Counted from the stretch's first letter, positions 26,200 through 35,241 are shown. The stretch: DNA of 64,000 nt from Novosphingobium acidiphilum DSM 19966 (GCF_000429005.1 NZ_AUBA01000016.1:20252-84251); one strand, 5' to 3'. The notes: generated by a model from the letters alone, not told the origin. Program-made: numbers and translations.

Positions 26200-26253
26200 A
26201 GCATGATGCGTTTGATGCACAAAACCGGTGCGCGCTTATTTGCACGATGCTTT
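26198..26253. repeat. Alphaproteobacterial intergenic palindromic repeat
   Basis: A 56-nt imperfect palindrome bounded by AAAGCAT and ATGCTTT, with ATGATGCG near one end and AAAACCGGTG in the centre. It resembles, from memory, a common dispersed element of alphaproteobacterial intergenic regions with AAGCATGAT at one end, a central ACCGGTTTT and ATCATGCTTT at the other. It overlaps the MFS stop codon and could also act as a transcript-end hairpin. Next to it a CGCCCTAA unit is repeated in tandem at 26264-26284. Confidence 0.55.
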
Positions 26254-26275
26254 TGCGGGTTTACGCCCTAACGCC

Positions 26276-27025
26276 CTAACGCCCTGCCATCGCCTTGGCG
26301 CCGGGCAGGTAGGTTCGCCCGATGCGCAAGGCGGTGCCGTCGGCCAGTTCGGCCGACCATACCCCCAGCCCGTCGTGGCGCAGCCCGGCGATGCGATCGC
26401 GGCGCACGATCGTGGATCGGTGCAGGCGGATAAATCGTTCGGGATCGAGCCGGTCTTCCAGCCCCTGGATGGTGTGCAACATCAGGTAGGATCGCGGCCC
26501 GACATGCAGGCGCACATAGTCGCGTTCGGCGTCGATCCGTTCGATATCGCTTGCCGCCAGCCGGATCAGTTCGCTGCGATGCGGCACCCAGAATTCTTCC
26601 AGCCAGGTGCTGGCGGGGCGATCCTCGACAGGCTCTGCCGCAGCGCTGCGCCGGGCCAGCGCGCGTTCCACCGCGCGGGTCAGGCGATCTTCGGCGACGG
26701 GTTTCAGCACATAATCGACCGCGTCGCAGTCAAACGCCTCGACCGCGAACTGGTCGTGCGCGGTGACAAAGATCACCGCCGGCCGATTGCTGCGGGTCAC
26801 CAGTTGGCGCGCCACAACCAGGCCGTCGGCTTCGGGCATGGTCATGTCGAGCAGCAGCAGATCGGGCGACAGCGCCTCGGCCAGCCGCAGCGCCTGTGCG
26901 CCGTCGCTGGCGGTACCCACCACCTGGATCGCGGGGATCCGGCCCACCAGGATCTGCAGGCGTTCGATCGCCAGCGGTTCGTCATCGACGATCAATGTGC
27001 GCAACGGGCGTTGGTCTTCGGTCAT
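26276..27025 (-). CDS. LytTR-family response regulator
   Basis: A 249-residue protein: receiver domain (residues 8-125) with the acidic pair in VDDE, phospho-acceptor D60 in LLLLDMTMP and K of YVLKP, then a LytTR DNA-binding domain (residues 145-245, RIDAERDYVRLHV; FIRLHRSTIVRRD). Its start overlaps the kinase stop by ATGA, so the pair is a two-component system of the LytS/LytR (AlgR) type. Target genes are unknown. Confidence 0.93.
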   Translation of the reverse strand: MTEDQRPLRTLIVDDEPLAIERLQILVGRIPAIQVVGTASDGAQALRLAEALSPDLLLLDMTMPEADGLVVARQLVTRSNRPAVIFVTAHDQFAVEAFDCDAVDYVLKPVAEDRLTRAVERALARRSAAAEPVEDRPASTWLEEFWVPHRSELIRLAASDIERIDAERDYVRLHVGPRSYLMLHTIQGLEDRLDPERFIRLHRSTIVRRDRIAGLRHDGLGVWSAELADGTALRIGRTYLPGAKAMAGR

Positions 27026-28275
27026 GGGGCACCGTGTTCGGGTTGGTCGGACGGACTGAGCGGCAGGGCAAGCGTGGTGGCATGGCCGCCGCCGGGGCGC
27101 GGCCCGCAGGTCAGGCCGGCTTCGCTGCCGTAACGCGCGGCCAGCCTGCTGCGCACATTGGCCAACCCGATGCCGTTGCCCGCCTCGTGGCCGGTCTTGC
27201 CCGGGCCATCATCGGCCACAGTCAGCACCAACAGGCCGTCCTGCGCGCGTGCGGTCAGGGTGATGGTGACCGCGCGGGTGGTCGCCGCCACGGCGTATTT
27301 GATCGAATTTTCCACCAGCGGCTGCAGGATCATGCCCGGCACAGGGGCATGGGCGAGTTCGGCGGGCACATCGAACACCGTCTTCAGCCGGTCGGGAAAG
27401 CGCACCGCCTCGATATCGAGATAATGGCGCTGCAAGGCAATTTCGTCGGCCAGCGGCACTTCGGCGGTGGGATCGGCGGCCAGCGAGTGCCGGTAAAAGC
27501 TCGACATTGTCTGGATCATCCGCTCGGCCGCGGCCTCGCGCCCGGTCATCACCAGCGCCGACAGCGAATTCAGCGTGTTGAACAGGAAATGCGGATTGAC
27601 CTGATAGCGCAAGGACCGCAGTTCGGCGGCCTTGGCCGCGCGGCGGTATTCGCCTTCGCGCACCGTCGCGGCGCGCACCATTTCGGCATTGCCCAACGCC
27701 AGGTACAGCGCGGCCCAGGCGATCAGCAGGAAATAACGGCCAAGCGCCACATCGGTCAGTTGCCGCCACAGCCCTTCGTGTTCGACCGGGTTCTGGATCA
27801 GCGTGATTGCGGGCACGGGTGCTGGCGCAGGCGTTGGCGCAGCCGCGCCGTCGTCGATATCGATCAGCAGGTTGCCCGACAGATCGTGGCGCACGCGCAC
27901 CGGGGCGTGCGGCGGGGCCGGCTGCCTGGGTGTGGCAGGCTGGTCGGTCAGCCGCGCGATCATTTGCGCCTCGACCGGCTCGAACGCCTGCTGGTTGACC
28001 ACGGCCAGAGCCAGCGCTGCGGGCAGCATGATCACCAGCGCCGCAGCCAGCCGCACCGAAGTCGGCCGGCCATCAAACCGGCGCAGCAGCGGCCAGGCCA
28101 GCATCGTCACCACAATTCCGGCCAATGTGACGAGCGCACGGCGCCACAGCAGATCGCCGAATTCGCCCAATTCCACCACCAGCGCGCGCATCGTGATCAG
28201 CACGAAATAGCACAGCCACAGCGCCACCGCCGACCACAGCACCTGTCGCGCGGGAACGTGAGCGATGTCGCTCAA
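27022..28275 (-). CDS. LytS/YehU-type sensor histidine kinase
   Basis: A 417-residue membrane kinase. It has two N-terminal helices, a periplasmic-like segment (residues 95-190, rich in Pro/Ala), a fourth helix (FLLIAWAALYLALGN), then the His_kinase domain with the phospho-His in QVNPHFLFNTLNSLSAL. A HATPase domain with NSIKYA, DDGPGKTG and NGIGLANVRSRL follows. Signals for this class are often peptides or cell-envelope stress; none can be named here. A terminator separates it from the upstream fumarase gene. Confidence 0.92.
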   Translation of the reverse strand: MSDIAHVPARQVLWSAVALWLCYFVLITMRALVVELGEFGDLLWRRALVTLAGIVVTMLAWPLLRRFDGRPTSVRLAAALVIMLPAALALAVVNQQAFEPVEAQMIARLTDQPATPRQPAPPHAPVRVRHDLSGNLLIDIDDGAAAPTPAPAPVPAITLIQNPVEHEGLWRQLTDVALGRYFLLIAWAALYLALGNAEMVRAATVREGEYRRAAKAAELRSLRYQVNPHFLFNTLNSLSALVMTGREAAAERMIQTMSSFYRHSLAADPTAEVPLADEIALQRHYLDIEAVRFPDRLKTVFDVPAELAHAPVPGMILQPLVENSIKYAVAATTRAVTITLTARAQDGLLVLTVADDGPGKTGHEAGNGIGLANVRSRLAARYGSEAGLTCGPRPGGGHATTLALPLSPSDQPEHGAP

Positions 28276-28341
28276 CGGAATTTCCCGGGTGCGGGGACAA
28301 TTTTGGAGTTCGTGCAGATACTGGCCATCGACGATTGTCTA

Positions 28342-28382
28342 AAACAAAAGGCCCCGACTGCGCCAGTGCGGCGGTCGGGGCC
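28342..28382 (-). terminator. Intrinsic terminator of the fumarase gene
   Basis: On the minus strand GGCCCCGAC pairs with GTCGGGGCC (9 bp) around a 15-nt loop region and is followed by TTTTGTTTT. It lies 66 nt after the fumarase stop, before the kinase start. Confidence 0.85.
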
Positions 28383-28448
28383 CATCGTGCGTTTGTCGAA
28401 CCGGGTTCGCGGCGGCAGGTCTTCGGTCGCCACCGCGAACACGCCCAC

Positions 28449-29972
28449 TCACACAGGCAGCAGGCCTTCGGCGGCGATCTTTTTCTTCCAAACCAGCGGG
28501 GCCAGCTGGTGCACGTTCTGCCCGGCGGAATCGACCGCCACCGTCACCGGCATGTCCTCGACAGTGAATTCATAGATCGCCTCCATGCCCAGATCGGCAA
28601 AGGCCACCACGCGCGATTGCTTGATTGCGCGCGCCACCAGATAGGCCGCGCCGCCAACCGCCATCAGATAGGCCGACTTGTGGTTGGCGATCGACTGGGT
28701 CGCTGCCGGGCCACGTTCGGATTTGCCCACGCTGGCAAGCAAGCCCTGGCCCAGCATCATGTCCATGAAGCTGTCCATCCGCGTGGCAGTGGTGGGTCCG
28801 GCCGGGCCCACCACTTCGTCGCGCACCGGATCGACCGGGCCGACATAATAGATCACCCGGCCCGCGAAATCGACCGGCAGCGGTTCGCCTTTGGCCAGCA
28901 TGTCCTTGATCCGTTTGTGCGCGGCATCGCGTCCGGTCAGCATCCGGCCATTGAGCAGCAGGCGATCGCCCTGTTTCCAGCCCTGCACCTGTTCGGGGGT
29001 CAGCGTGTCGAGATTGACCCGCTTGGCCGCTGCATCGGGGGCCCATTGCACGCGCGGCCATTCATCCAGCCTTGGCGCCTCGAGATAGCTGGGGCCCGAG
29101 CCGTCGAGCGTGAAATGCGCGTGGCGCGTGGCGGCGCAATTGGGGATCATCGCCACCGGTTTGCCCGCGGCATGGCACGGCGCATCCATGATCTTCACAT
29201 CGAGAATGGTCGACAATCCGCCCAGGCCCTGTGCGCCGATGCCCAGCGCATTGACCTTGTCAAAGATGTCGATGCGCAGGCGTTCGATATCGGTCTGCGC
29301 GCCGCGCAGTTTGAGTTGGGCCATGTCGATCGGTTCCATCAGCGCCTGTTTGGCCAGCAGCACGCAGTGTTCGGCGGTGCCGCCGATGCCGATGCCCAGC
29401 ATGCCCGGCGGGCACCAGCCCGCGCCCATCTGCGGCAGCATTTCGATCACCCAGTCGACGATCGAATCGCTGGGGTTCATCATCTTGAATTTCGACTTGT
29501 TTTCGCTGCCGCCACCCTTGGCGGCGACATCGATGCTGACCGTGTTGCCGCGCACCATTTCGACATGCAGCACACACGGCGTGTTGTCGCGGGTGTTGCG
29601 GCGGGTAAACGCCGGGTCGGCCAGGACCGAGGCGCGCAAGGTGTTGTCGGGATTGGTGTAGGCGCGCCGCACGCCCTCGTCGACGACGTCCTGCAGGCTG
29701 AGATCGCTGTCCAGCCGGCAATCCTGGCCCCATTTGACGAACACGTTGACGATGCCGGTATCCTGGCAGATCGGGCGGTGGCCTTCGGCGCACATCCGGC
29801 TGTTGGTCAGGATCTGGGCAATCGCGTCCTTGGCCGCGGGCCCCTGTTCGGCCTCGTAGGCGTGACCCAGCGCGCGGATGTAATCCATCGGATGGAAATA
29901 GCTGATATATTGCAAGGCATCGGCAACGCTGTCGATCAGGTCTGCCTCGCGGATGATCACCATGTCTGCCAT
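28449..29972 (-). CDS. Fumarate hydratase, class I (iron-sulfur)
   Basis: About 507 residues. It converts fumarate and malate in the TCA cycle with an oxygen-sensitive [4Fe-4S] cluster. The N-terminal alpha domain carries ICQDTGIVNVFVKWG and PPGMLGIGIGGTAE, and the C-terminal beta domain GPTTATRMDSFMD and VDSAGQNVHQ. Both domains are in one chain, as in FumA/B-type enzymes. The ATG at 29972 (MADMVII) is used; the longer frame adds an unlikely tail. Monocistronic with its own terminator. Confidence 0.95.
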   Translation of the reverse strand: MADMVIIREADLIDSVADALQYISYFHPMDYIRALGHAYEAEQGPAAKDAIAQILTNSRMCAEGHRPICQDTGIVNVFVKWGQDCRLDSDLSLQDVVDEGVRRAYTNPDNTLRASVLADPAFTRRNTRDNTPCVLHVEMVRGNTVSIDVAAKGGGSENKSKFKMMNPSDSIVDWVIEMLPQMGAGWCPPGMLGIGIGGTAEHCVLLAKQALMEPIDMAQLKLRGAQTDIERLRIDIFDKVNALGIGAQGLGGLSTILDVKIMDAPCHAAGKPVAMIPNCAATRHAHFTLDGSGPSYLEAPRLDEWPRVQWAPDAAAKRVNLDTLTPEQVQGWKQGDRLLLNGRMLTGRDAAHKRIKDMLAKGEPLPVDFAGRVIYYVGPVDPVRDEVVGPAGPTTATRMDSFMDMMLGQGLLASVGKSERGPAATQSIANHKSAYLMAVGGAAYLVARAIKQSRVVAFADLGMEAIYEFTVEDMPVTVAVDSAGQNVHQLAPLVWKKKIAAEGLLPV

Positions 29973-30145
29973 TGGTCTTCGCACCTTTGTTGAACCCGTG
30001 CACTCGACAAACGCCCTTACGCCTCGACGGACGACATGCAAATAACTTGGCGCGGGCGGAACGATAATCTAGAGCTTTGGCTCAGATCCGATCCGGCATT
30101 GCGGCATGGGCACGCCCGTCCGGACATCAGCTAACGAGGGAATTC

Positions 30146-30736
30146 ATGACCTTGGTGCAAGAACGCGTGGGCTTTGACGCTGCACGCCGCGCGATGATCG
30201 ACAGCCAGCTGCGCGTCAGCGGCGTGAACGATCCGGCCATTCTGGCGGCGTTTGCCGCGCTGCCGCGTGAGGAATTCGTGCCCCGGGATCGCCGTGCGAT
30301 TGCCTATATCGACCGCGCCGTGCCGCTGGGCCAGGGTGCCGTGCTGGCGCCCGCACTGACCCACGGACAGATGCTGACCGCAGCAGAGCCGGTGGCCGGT
30401 GATCACGTGCTGGTGATCGGCACGCCGGGTGATTATCTTGGCGCGCTGGCCAGGCAGCTTGTGGCCAAGGTTGCCGTGGTGGCGCCCGATGGCGATTGGA
30501 CCGCGGCGGCGCCCTATTCGCTGGTGCTGATCGACGGCGCGATCGAGGTTGCTCCGGCGGCGCTGTCGGCGGTGCTGGCCGATGGTGGCCGCGTGGTCAC
30601 CGGGCTGATCGAACGCGGGGTTGCGCGTCTGGCGTTCGGACGCCGGGTGGGTGGCGAACTGGTGTTTACCAAACTGGCCGAGGCCGACTTTGCCCCGATT
30701 GCGGCGTTTGCTGCGAAGAAAAGCTGGAGCTTCTGA
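30146..30736 (+). CDS. Protein-L-isoaspartate O-methyltransferase family protein, degenerate
   Basis: A 196-residue relative of Pcm. The N-terminal half is well kept (MIDSQLRVSGVNDPAILAAF; LPREEFVPRD). The SAM-binding loop, normally GxGSGY, reads IGTPGDY here, and the next methyltransferase motifs are shortened. Many alphaproteobacteria have this shorter form directly before tolC. Repair activity on isoaspartyl residues is doubtful. GAGGG lies 7 nt before ATG 30146. The TolC gene begins 2 nt after the stop. Confidence 0.8.
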   Translation: MTLVQERVGFDAARRAMIDSQLRVSGVNDPAILAAFAALPREEFVPRDRRAIAYIDRAVPLGQGAVLAPALTHGQMLTAAEPVAGDHVLVIGTPGDYLGALARQLVAKVAVVAPDGDWTAAAPYSLVLIDGAIEVAPAALSAVLADGGRVVTGLIERGVARLAFGRRVGGELVFTKLAEADFAPIAAFAAKKSWSF

Positions 30737-30738
30737 TC

Positions 30739-32217
30739 TTGCTTGGGGGCGGGGGACAATGGACCGGTGCGCTGATCGGTGCGGCGGTGGTGCTGGCGCC
30801 TGTGGCAGGGCACGCTGAAACACTGCGCGAGGCGCTGGTTTCGGCGTACAGGACCAATCCGGATCTGGCCTCTGCGCGCGATACCCAGCGCGCCACCGAT
30901 GAAAATGTGCCGATCGCCCGCGCGCAGGGCCTGCCCAGCCTGCAAGGGTCGGTCAGCTATGCCAAGACGATTGAAAAGCAGGCCAGCGGAATCTACGATT
31001 TCTATCCGAGCGACACGTTCCAGGCCAACACCTCGTTCAGCCAGACGGTCTATGCCGGCGGCGGTATCCGCAGCGCGATCGATGCTGCCAAAGTGCGCGT
31101 GCGCCAGGGCCAGGCCAGCTTGCGCAGCACCGAGACGGGGGTGTTTTCCTCGGTGGTCACGGCCTATCTCGATGTCACGCTCAATGCGGCGATCGTCGCG
31201 CTCAATCGCAGCAATGTGCAAGTGCTGGAAATCAACCTGAAGGCGACAAGCGACAGGTTCGAAATCGGCGATGTCACCCGCACCGATGTGGCCCAGTCGA
31301 ATTCGCGGCTGGCGCAAGGGCGCGCCACCTTGCGCAGCGCCGAATCATCGCTGATCGCCGCGCGCGAACACTTTGTGCAAGTGGTCGGCCATGCGCCCGA
31401 CACGCTGGATGTGCCGCCGCCGCTGGCCGGCCTGCCGCACACGCCCGACGAGGCAGTGCAGATCGCGCTCGAGATCAATCCCGATCTGGTCGCAGCGCGG
31501 CTGGCCACCAAGGCGGCCGGCTATGACGTACGGACTGCCGACGCCTCGCGCCTGCCCAAAGTGGCCGTGGTGGGATCGACCGCCTATACCAATTTTCTGG
31601 GCACGCTGCCCGCGCAGGCCGTTGCCGTCGGCAGCTTTCCGCATATCGGCACCGCGCAGATCGGATTGCAGGCGACGATCCCGCTTTATCAGGGCGGATT
31701 GCCCAGCGCGCAGATCCGCCAGGCCCAGGCCAACGAAGGCGCCGCCGACGAACACGAGATTTCGGTAGAGCGCGAAGTGATCGCCACGGTGCGCGCCGAC
31801 TTTGCCGCCTACAAGGCGGCCAATGATTCGATCGCGCTCAACCAGACCGCGGTCGATGCTGCCGCGCTCAGCCTGCAAGGGGTGCGCGCCGAAAACACCG
31901 TGGGCAATCGGACGATCCTCAATATCCTCGATGCCGAACAGGAACTGGTCAACGCGCAGGTCAATCTGGTGACCGCGCGGCGCAATGCCTATGTCGCCGG
32001 GTTCAACCTGCTGGCAGCGATGGGCAAGGCGCAGGCCAAAGACCTGGCGCTGGACGAGGATCTGGGCGCTGCACTCTACGATCCGCAGGTGCATTACGAA
32101 CGCACCGAACGCGATGCCAACGACTGGCACCGCGATCCCGAACCGGTGCGGCAATCGACCCCGACCAGCGCGATCCCGGCGCAGGATGCCAAGGTTCCGC
32201 CGCAACCGCTACCGTAA
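30739..32217 (+). CDS. tolC: TolC-family outer-membrane efflux channel
   Basis: About 492 residues. After a signal sequence ending AGHA-E the mature part has two repeats of the outer-membrane efflux protein fold (ALVSAYRTNPDLASARD; ALEINPDLVAARLATKAAGYDV) and ends LLAAMGKAQAKDL plus a disordered tail. It forms the outer channel of type I secretion and RND pumps. The start is probably TTG 30739, since no ATG/GTG is in frame near the signal peptide, so the first residues are uncertain. Co-transcribed with the Pcm-like gene. Confidence 0.92.
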   Translation: MLGGGGQWTGALIGAAVVLAPVAGHAETLREALVSAYRTNPDLASARDTQRATDENVPIARAQGLPSLQGSVSYAKTIEKQASGIYDFYPSDTFQANTSFSQTVYAGGGIRSAIDAAKVRVRQGQASLRSTETGVFSSVVTAYLDVTLNAAIVALNRSNVQVLEINLKATSDRFEIGDVTRTDVAQSNSRLAQGRATLRSAESSLIAAREHFVQVVGHAPDTLDVPPPLAGLPHTPDEAVQIALEINPDLVAARLATKAAGYDVRTADASRLPKVAVVGSTAYTNFLGTLPAQAVAVGSFPHIGTAQIGLQATIPLYQGGLPSAQIRQAQANEGAADEHEISVEREVIATVRADFAAYKAANDSIALNQTAVDAAALSLQGVRAENTVGNRTILNILDAEQELVNAQVNLVTARRNAYVAGFNLLAAMGKAQAKDLALDEDLGAALYDPQVHYERTERDANDWHRDPEPVRQSTPTSAIPAQDAKVPPQPLP

Positions 32218-32301
32218 CCGGGGGGGGCGTGTTAAGCGGTTGAAGGAAAGCGATTCGGTGCAACACCGAATCGCAGGGTCAAATTCGGGATTGCGACGGG
32301 C

Positions 32302-32769
32302 ATGCGGCAGGCTGGTGAACCCTCGGTCGAGGAAATCCTTGCATCGATCAAGAAAGTAATCGCGCGCGACAACCGTGTCGAAGCAACACGCCGCGATATC
32401 GAGCCGGGCAGCGATGCCGGACTGCGCGACCGGTTTGGCGATGTGCTCGATCTGGGCGAAGTGGCCGCGCAAGTGCTGGGCGCAGACCCTGTTGCCGCGG
32501 CCCATGCGCAGGCCGCCGATCCTGGTGATGGCCCGCTGCTGAACGCCGCCACGGCCTCGGCGATGCGCGATTCGCTTGAGGCGCTCGCGCTGTTGTCGCA
32601 ACCCGGTGCCCCGCCGCAGATCGTGCGGTCGGGCGAAACTTCGCTTGAAAGCCTGGTGCGCGAACTGTTGCGCCCGATGCTGGCCGAATGGCTGGACAAG
32701 CATCTGCCGGCCATGGTCGATCGTATGGTCGCCGCCGAAATTACCCGGATCGCGCGCAAGAAGGGCTGA
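32302..32769 (+). CDS. PopZ-like (DUF2497) polar organising protein
   Basis: A 155-residue, acidic, low-complexity protein. It has the PopZ N-terminal helix (PSVEEILASIKKVI) and the conserved C-terminal multimerisation segment (LVRELLRPMLAEWLDKHLP, then VAAEITRIARK). PopZ gathers chromosome-partition and signalling proteins at the pole in Caulobacter. Here it follows tolC, as in many relatives. The stop overlaps the next start (TGATG). Confidence 0.85.
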   Translation: MRQAGEPSVEEILASIKKVIARDNRVEATRRDIEPGSDAGLRDRFGDVLDLGEVAAQVLGADPVAAAHAQAADPGDGPLLNAATASAMRDSLEALALLSQPGAPPQIVRSGETSLESLVRELLRPMLAEWLDKHLPAMVDRMVAAEITRIARKKG

Positions 32770-33203
32770 TGCCTAAACCCGAACCGCATCTGCTCGATCC
32801 CGCGCGCTATCGCCATCGCACGCAGATCACCACGCGCTTTGCCGATCTTGACCCCAACGACCATCTCAACAATGTGGCGATGGCCGCGATGTTCGAAGAC
32901 GCGCGGGTGCGATTTTCGTTTGCAATCGGGTTTCGGGCCGACCGGCGTCCTGGCGGGCGGCGGTTCATGGTGGCCGCGGTGGCAATCAACTACCTGGCGC
33001 AGGCGCATTTTCCCGATCCGATCGAATGCCTGGCAGCACCTGTCGCGGTCGGGCGAACCAGCTGGACCTTGCACCAGCTGCTGTTGCAGCACGACGTGCC
33101 GGTGGCGACGGCCCGGTCGGTGCTGGTATCGATCATCGATGACCGGCCCGCACCGCTCGACGATGCCATGGTGGCAACGCTGGAACCCTGGATGCTGACA
33201 TGA
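32769..33203 (+). CDS. Acyl-CoA thioesterase (hot-dog fold, 4HBT type)
   Basis: A 144-residue hot-dog protein with the 4-hydroxybenzoyl-CoA thioesterase pattern TRFADLDPNDHLNNVAMAAMFED, whose Asp-His-Asn block is the active-site strand of YbgC/4HBT enzymes. It would hydrolyse acyl- or aroyl-CoA in the cytoplasm. It overlaps PopZ by TGATG and the ferredoxin gene by ATGA. The substrate is unknown. Confidence 0.85.
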   Translation: MPKPEPHLLDPARYRHRTQITTRFADLDPNDHLNNVAMAAMFEDARVRFSFAIGFRADRRPGGRRFMVAAVAINYLAQAHFPDPIECLAAPVAVGRTSWTLHQLLLQHDVPVATARSVLVSIIDDRPAPLDDAMVATLEPWMLT

Positions 33204-33595
33204 CCGACGCGGTGGAACAGGCCGAACATGCGCTGCACAAGCTGGGCGGGTTTGCGCCGCGGAGGCACATATTTCTGTGCGTCGATCCCGACAAGGACAA
33301 ATGCGCGCCGCGCAAAAAAGGCCAGGAAAGCTGGGCGTTTCTGAAACGCCGGCTGGGCGAACTCGGTCTGGGCGGCGCGGCGGGTGTCTTGCGCAGCAAG
33401 GCAGGTTGCCTGCGCGTCTGTGCCGCAGGACCGGTCGCGGTGGTCTATCCCGAAGGCGTCTGGTACCATTCGTGCAGCCCGGCGGTGCTTGAACGCATCC
33501 TGGTTGAACACATCCGCGATGGCCGGCCGGTCGAGGAATACCGGCTGGTGCCGGATCGCACGACGCGCGATCCGACGCTTAGCGGCCCCCGCTGA
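33200..33595 (+). CDS. Thioredoxin-like [2Fe-2S] ferredoxin
   Basis: A 131-residue protein of the (2Fe-2S) ferredoxin-like thioredoxin fold. Four cysteines sit as IFLCVD, KCAPRKK, KAGCLRVCAAGP, with a following VVYPEGVWYHS that is standard in the family. The role is small electron transfer; the partner is unknown. It begins in the thioesterase stop and ends inside the convergent acyltransferase gene (17-nt overlap). Confidence 0.85.
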   Translation: MTDAVEQAEHALHKLGGFAPRRHIFLCVDPDKDKCAPRKKGQESWAFLKRRLGELGLGGAAGVLRSKAGCLRVCAAGPVAVVYPEGVWYHSCSPAVLERILVEHIRDGRPVEEYRLVPDRTTRDPTLSGPR

Positions 33596-34214
33596 TCATC
33601 GTTTCCAGATCGGTGGTGCCGCGATCCGGGTGGCGCGGCGTAACGTCGCGATAGGCCTCGGCAATGCGCGCCATGTCGGCGCGGTAATCGCCTGTGGGCA
33701 TGATTTCGGGGCCAAGCCCGCCGGTGCGCGTGGCGTAATCCATCATCCCCACCACCATCGGCACGCCCGCGCCCATCGCGATGTGATAGAACCCCGAACG
33801 CCAGCCGCGCACTTTGCTGCGGGTGCCTTCGGGCGCCACGGTCAGGACGAAGCGGTCGCGGCGGGCGAATTCGGCCACCATCGATCCGACCATGTCGTGC
33901 CGACCCGATCGATCGACCGATATCCCGCCCATGTCGCGCATGAACCGCCCCATCGGCCAGCGGAACAGGCTGTCCTTGGCCATGAAATGCGCGTCGATCT
34001 TCAATTCCTGCGCCAGACCCAGGAAATAAACGAAATCCCAGTTCGACGTATGGGGCGCGGCAATGATCACATACCGGCCATGCGCGGGCGGAGTGCCCAC
34101 CGCGCGCCAGCCCTGCCGGCGGTAAAACGCCAGCAGTCCCGCGCGCGTCCAGCGCGACAAAGTGCCGATCGCAGGCCGCGTCACGTCGCGCGGCATCACA
34201 GAATCCTGGTTCAT
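33579..34214 (-). CDS. Lysophospholipid/1-acylglycerol-3-phosphate acyltransferase-like
   Basis: A 211-residue PlsC-like acyltransferase. The catalytic H-x4-D block is HTSNWD, and the second motif is VAPEGTRSKVRGWRSGFY, typical of the small soluble PlsC relatives. The long upstream frame to 34349 is not needed; MNQDSVMPRD at 34214 is the natural start. It is likely involved in membrane phospholipid or ornithine-lipid remodelling. No neighbour clarifies the acceptor. Confidence 0.85.
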   Translation of the reverse strand: MNQDSVMPRDVTRPAIGTLSRWTRAGLLAFYRRQGWRAVGTPPAHGRYVIIAAPHTSNWDFVYFLGLAQELKIDAHFMAKDSLFRWPMGRFMRDMGGISVDRSGRHDMVGSMVAEFARRDRFVLTVAPEGTRSKVRGWRSGFYHIAMGAGVPMVVGMMDYATRTGGLGPEIMPTGDYRADMARIAEAYRDVTPRHPDRGTTDLETMISGGR

Positions 34215-34326
34215 GCATCTCCCCCGAGGCGCATGATCTACACGCGCGGCACGGCGAAGTCGAACGCTTGCCGCCTGCCGTCGCACTGGCCTATTGGTGC
34301 ACCCACCTCGTACCGGAAGACAGGTC

Positions 34327-34686
34327 ATGGCACTGATCCAAAATGACAAGCTGCGTCACATCGTGCGCTCGGGCTGGCGCGGGGTGTGCCCGCGCTGCGG
34401 GCAGGCGTCGATGTTTGATGGCTGGCTGAAACTTGCGGCGCGCTGCCCGGCCTGCGGCCTTGATTACAGCTTTGCCCATGCCGACGATGGCCCGGCGTTC
34501 TTTGCCCTGTGTCTGACCGCGTTTCCGCTGGTGTTCATCGTGGTGTGGATCGAGGTCACGTGGTCGCCACCGTGGTGGGTGCATGCGCTGGTTTCGGTGC
34601 CGATCCTGGCGCTGGGCTGCCTTGGCTCGCTGCGCCCGTTCAAAGGCTGGCTGGTGGTTTCGCAATATTTGAACGAGGCGCCCTGA
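34327..34686 (+). CDS. DUF983 zinc-ribbon membrane protein
   Basis: A 119-residue protein with a zinc-binding cysteine pair near the N-terminus (CPRCGQASMFDGWL) and another at CPACGLDY, then two hydrophobic helices (FFALCLTAFPLVFIVVWI; LVSVPILALGCLGSL). The pattern is DUF983. Members lie near cytochrome oxidase genes in some genomes, but none are here. Function unknown. Confidence 0.88.
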   Translation: MALIQNDKLRHIVRSGWRGVCPRCGQASMFDGWLKLAARCPACGLDYSFAHADDGPAFFALCLTAFPLVFIVVWIEVTWSPPWWVHALVSVPILALGCLGSLRPFKGWLVVSQYLNEAP

Positions 34687-34709
34687 CAGGCCTCATTCGG
34701 CGGTTTTGG

Positions 34710-35090
34710 TCACGACGCGAGATGGGCCAGGCCTGGCCTGTGGGTCGCGGCAGCCTGCGCTGCTTCGGCCTTGCGCTGGCTGGCGGTGTGTTTGCGCACC
34801 AATGTGTTGAACACATCGGGATGCAGCGGTTGCTGAAATTCCAGGCCGGCGGCAACACCCTTTACCCACACGACAACCGCCGCCTTGGGCTTTAACGAAG
34901 GCAGCAGCAGCGTAATGACCTCGTCATACCGCAGGCCGACCAATCCCTCGATGCGGGCGCCATGCGTGGTCAGGTCCTTAAGCATGACAGGCGCGGTCTT
35001 TCCCCCCAGGCGATAGCGCACCGGCAGGTCGAAACTGACGCGCGTGGCCCGAGGCGTAAATCCCTCGTCACCGAAATTTGCCCCTAACAC
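34710..35090 (-). CDS. PilZ-domain protein with degenerate c-di-GMP motif
   Basis: A 126-residue PilZ-type beta-barrel. The canonical RxxxR is RATR here, one residue short, and (D/N)xSxxG is DLTTHG, with Ser replaced by Thr. Binding of cyclic di-GMP is therefore uncertain. The last 30 residues are Ala/Gln-rich. The nearest c-di-GMP enzyme is the GGDEF-EAL protein at 42.6-44.6 kb. Confidence 0.75.
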   Translation of the reverse strand: MLGANFGDEGFTPRATRVSFDLPVRYRLGGKTAPVMLKDLTTHGARIEGLVGLRYDEVITLLLPSLKPKAAVVVWVKGVAAGLEFQQPLHPDVFNTLVRKHTASQRKAEAAQAAATHRPGLAHLAS

Positions 35091-35241
35091 CGCGTGCCCC
35101 CGCTTTTGCGTCTATCCCGGGCAACAGGACGGCAGATCACGGCAATTTCTTAAGGGCGCCATTGCAGGTTTCGTGAATTGATGTGGTTACGCTGCGCACA
35201 CGTTGCGCGATGGTTGCATGATCGCGCGGGATCGGTGCGCA

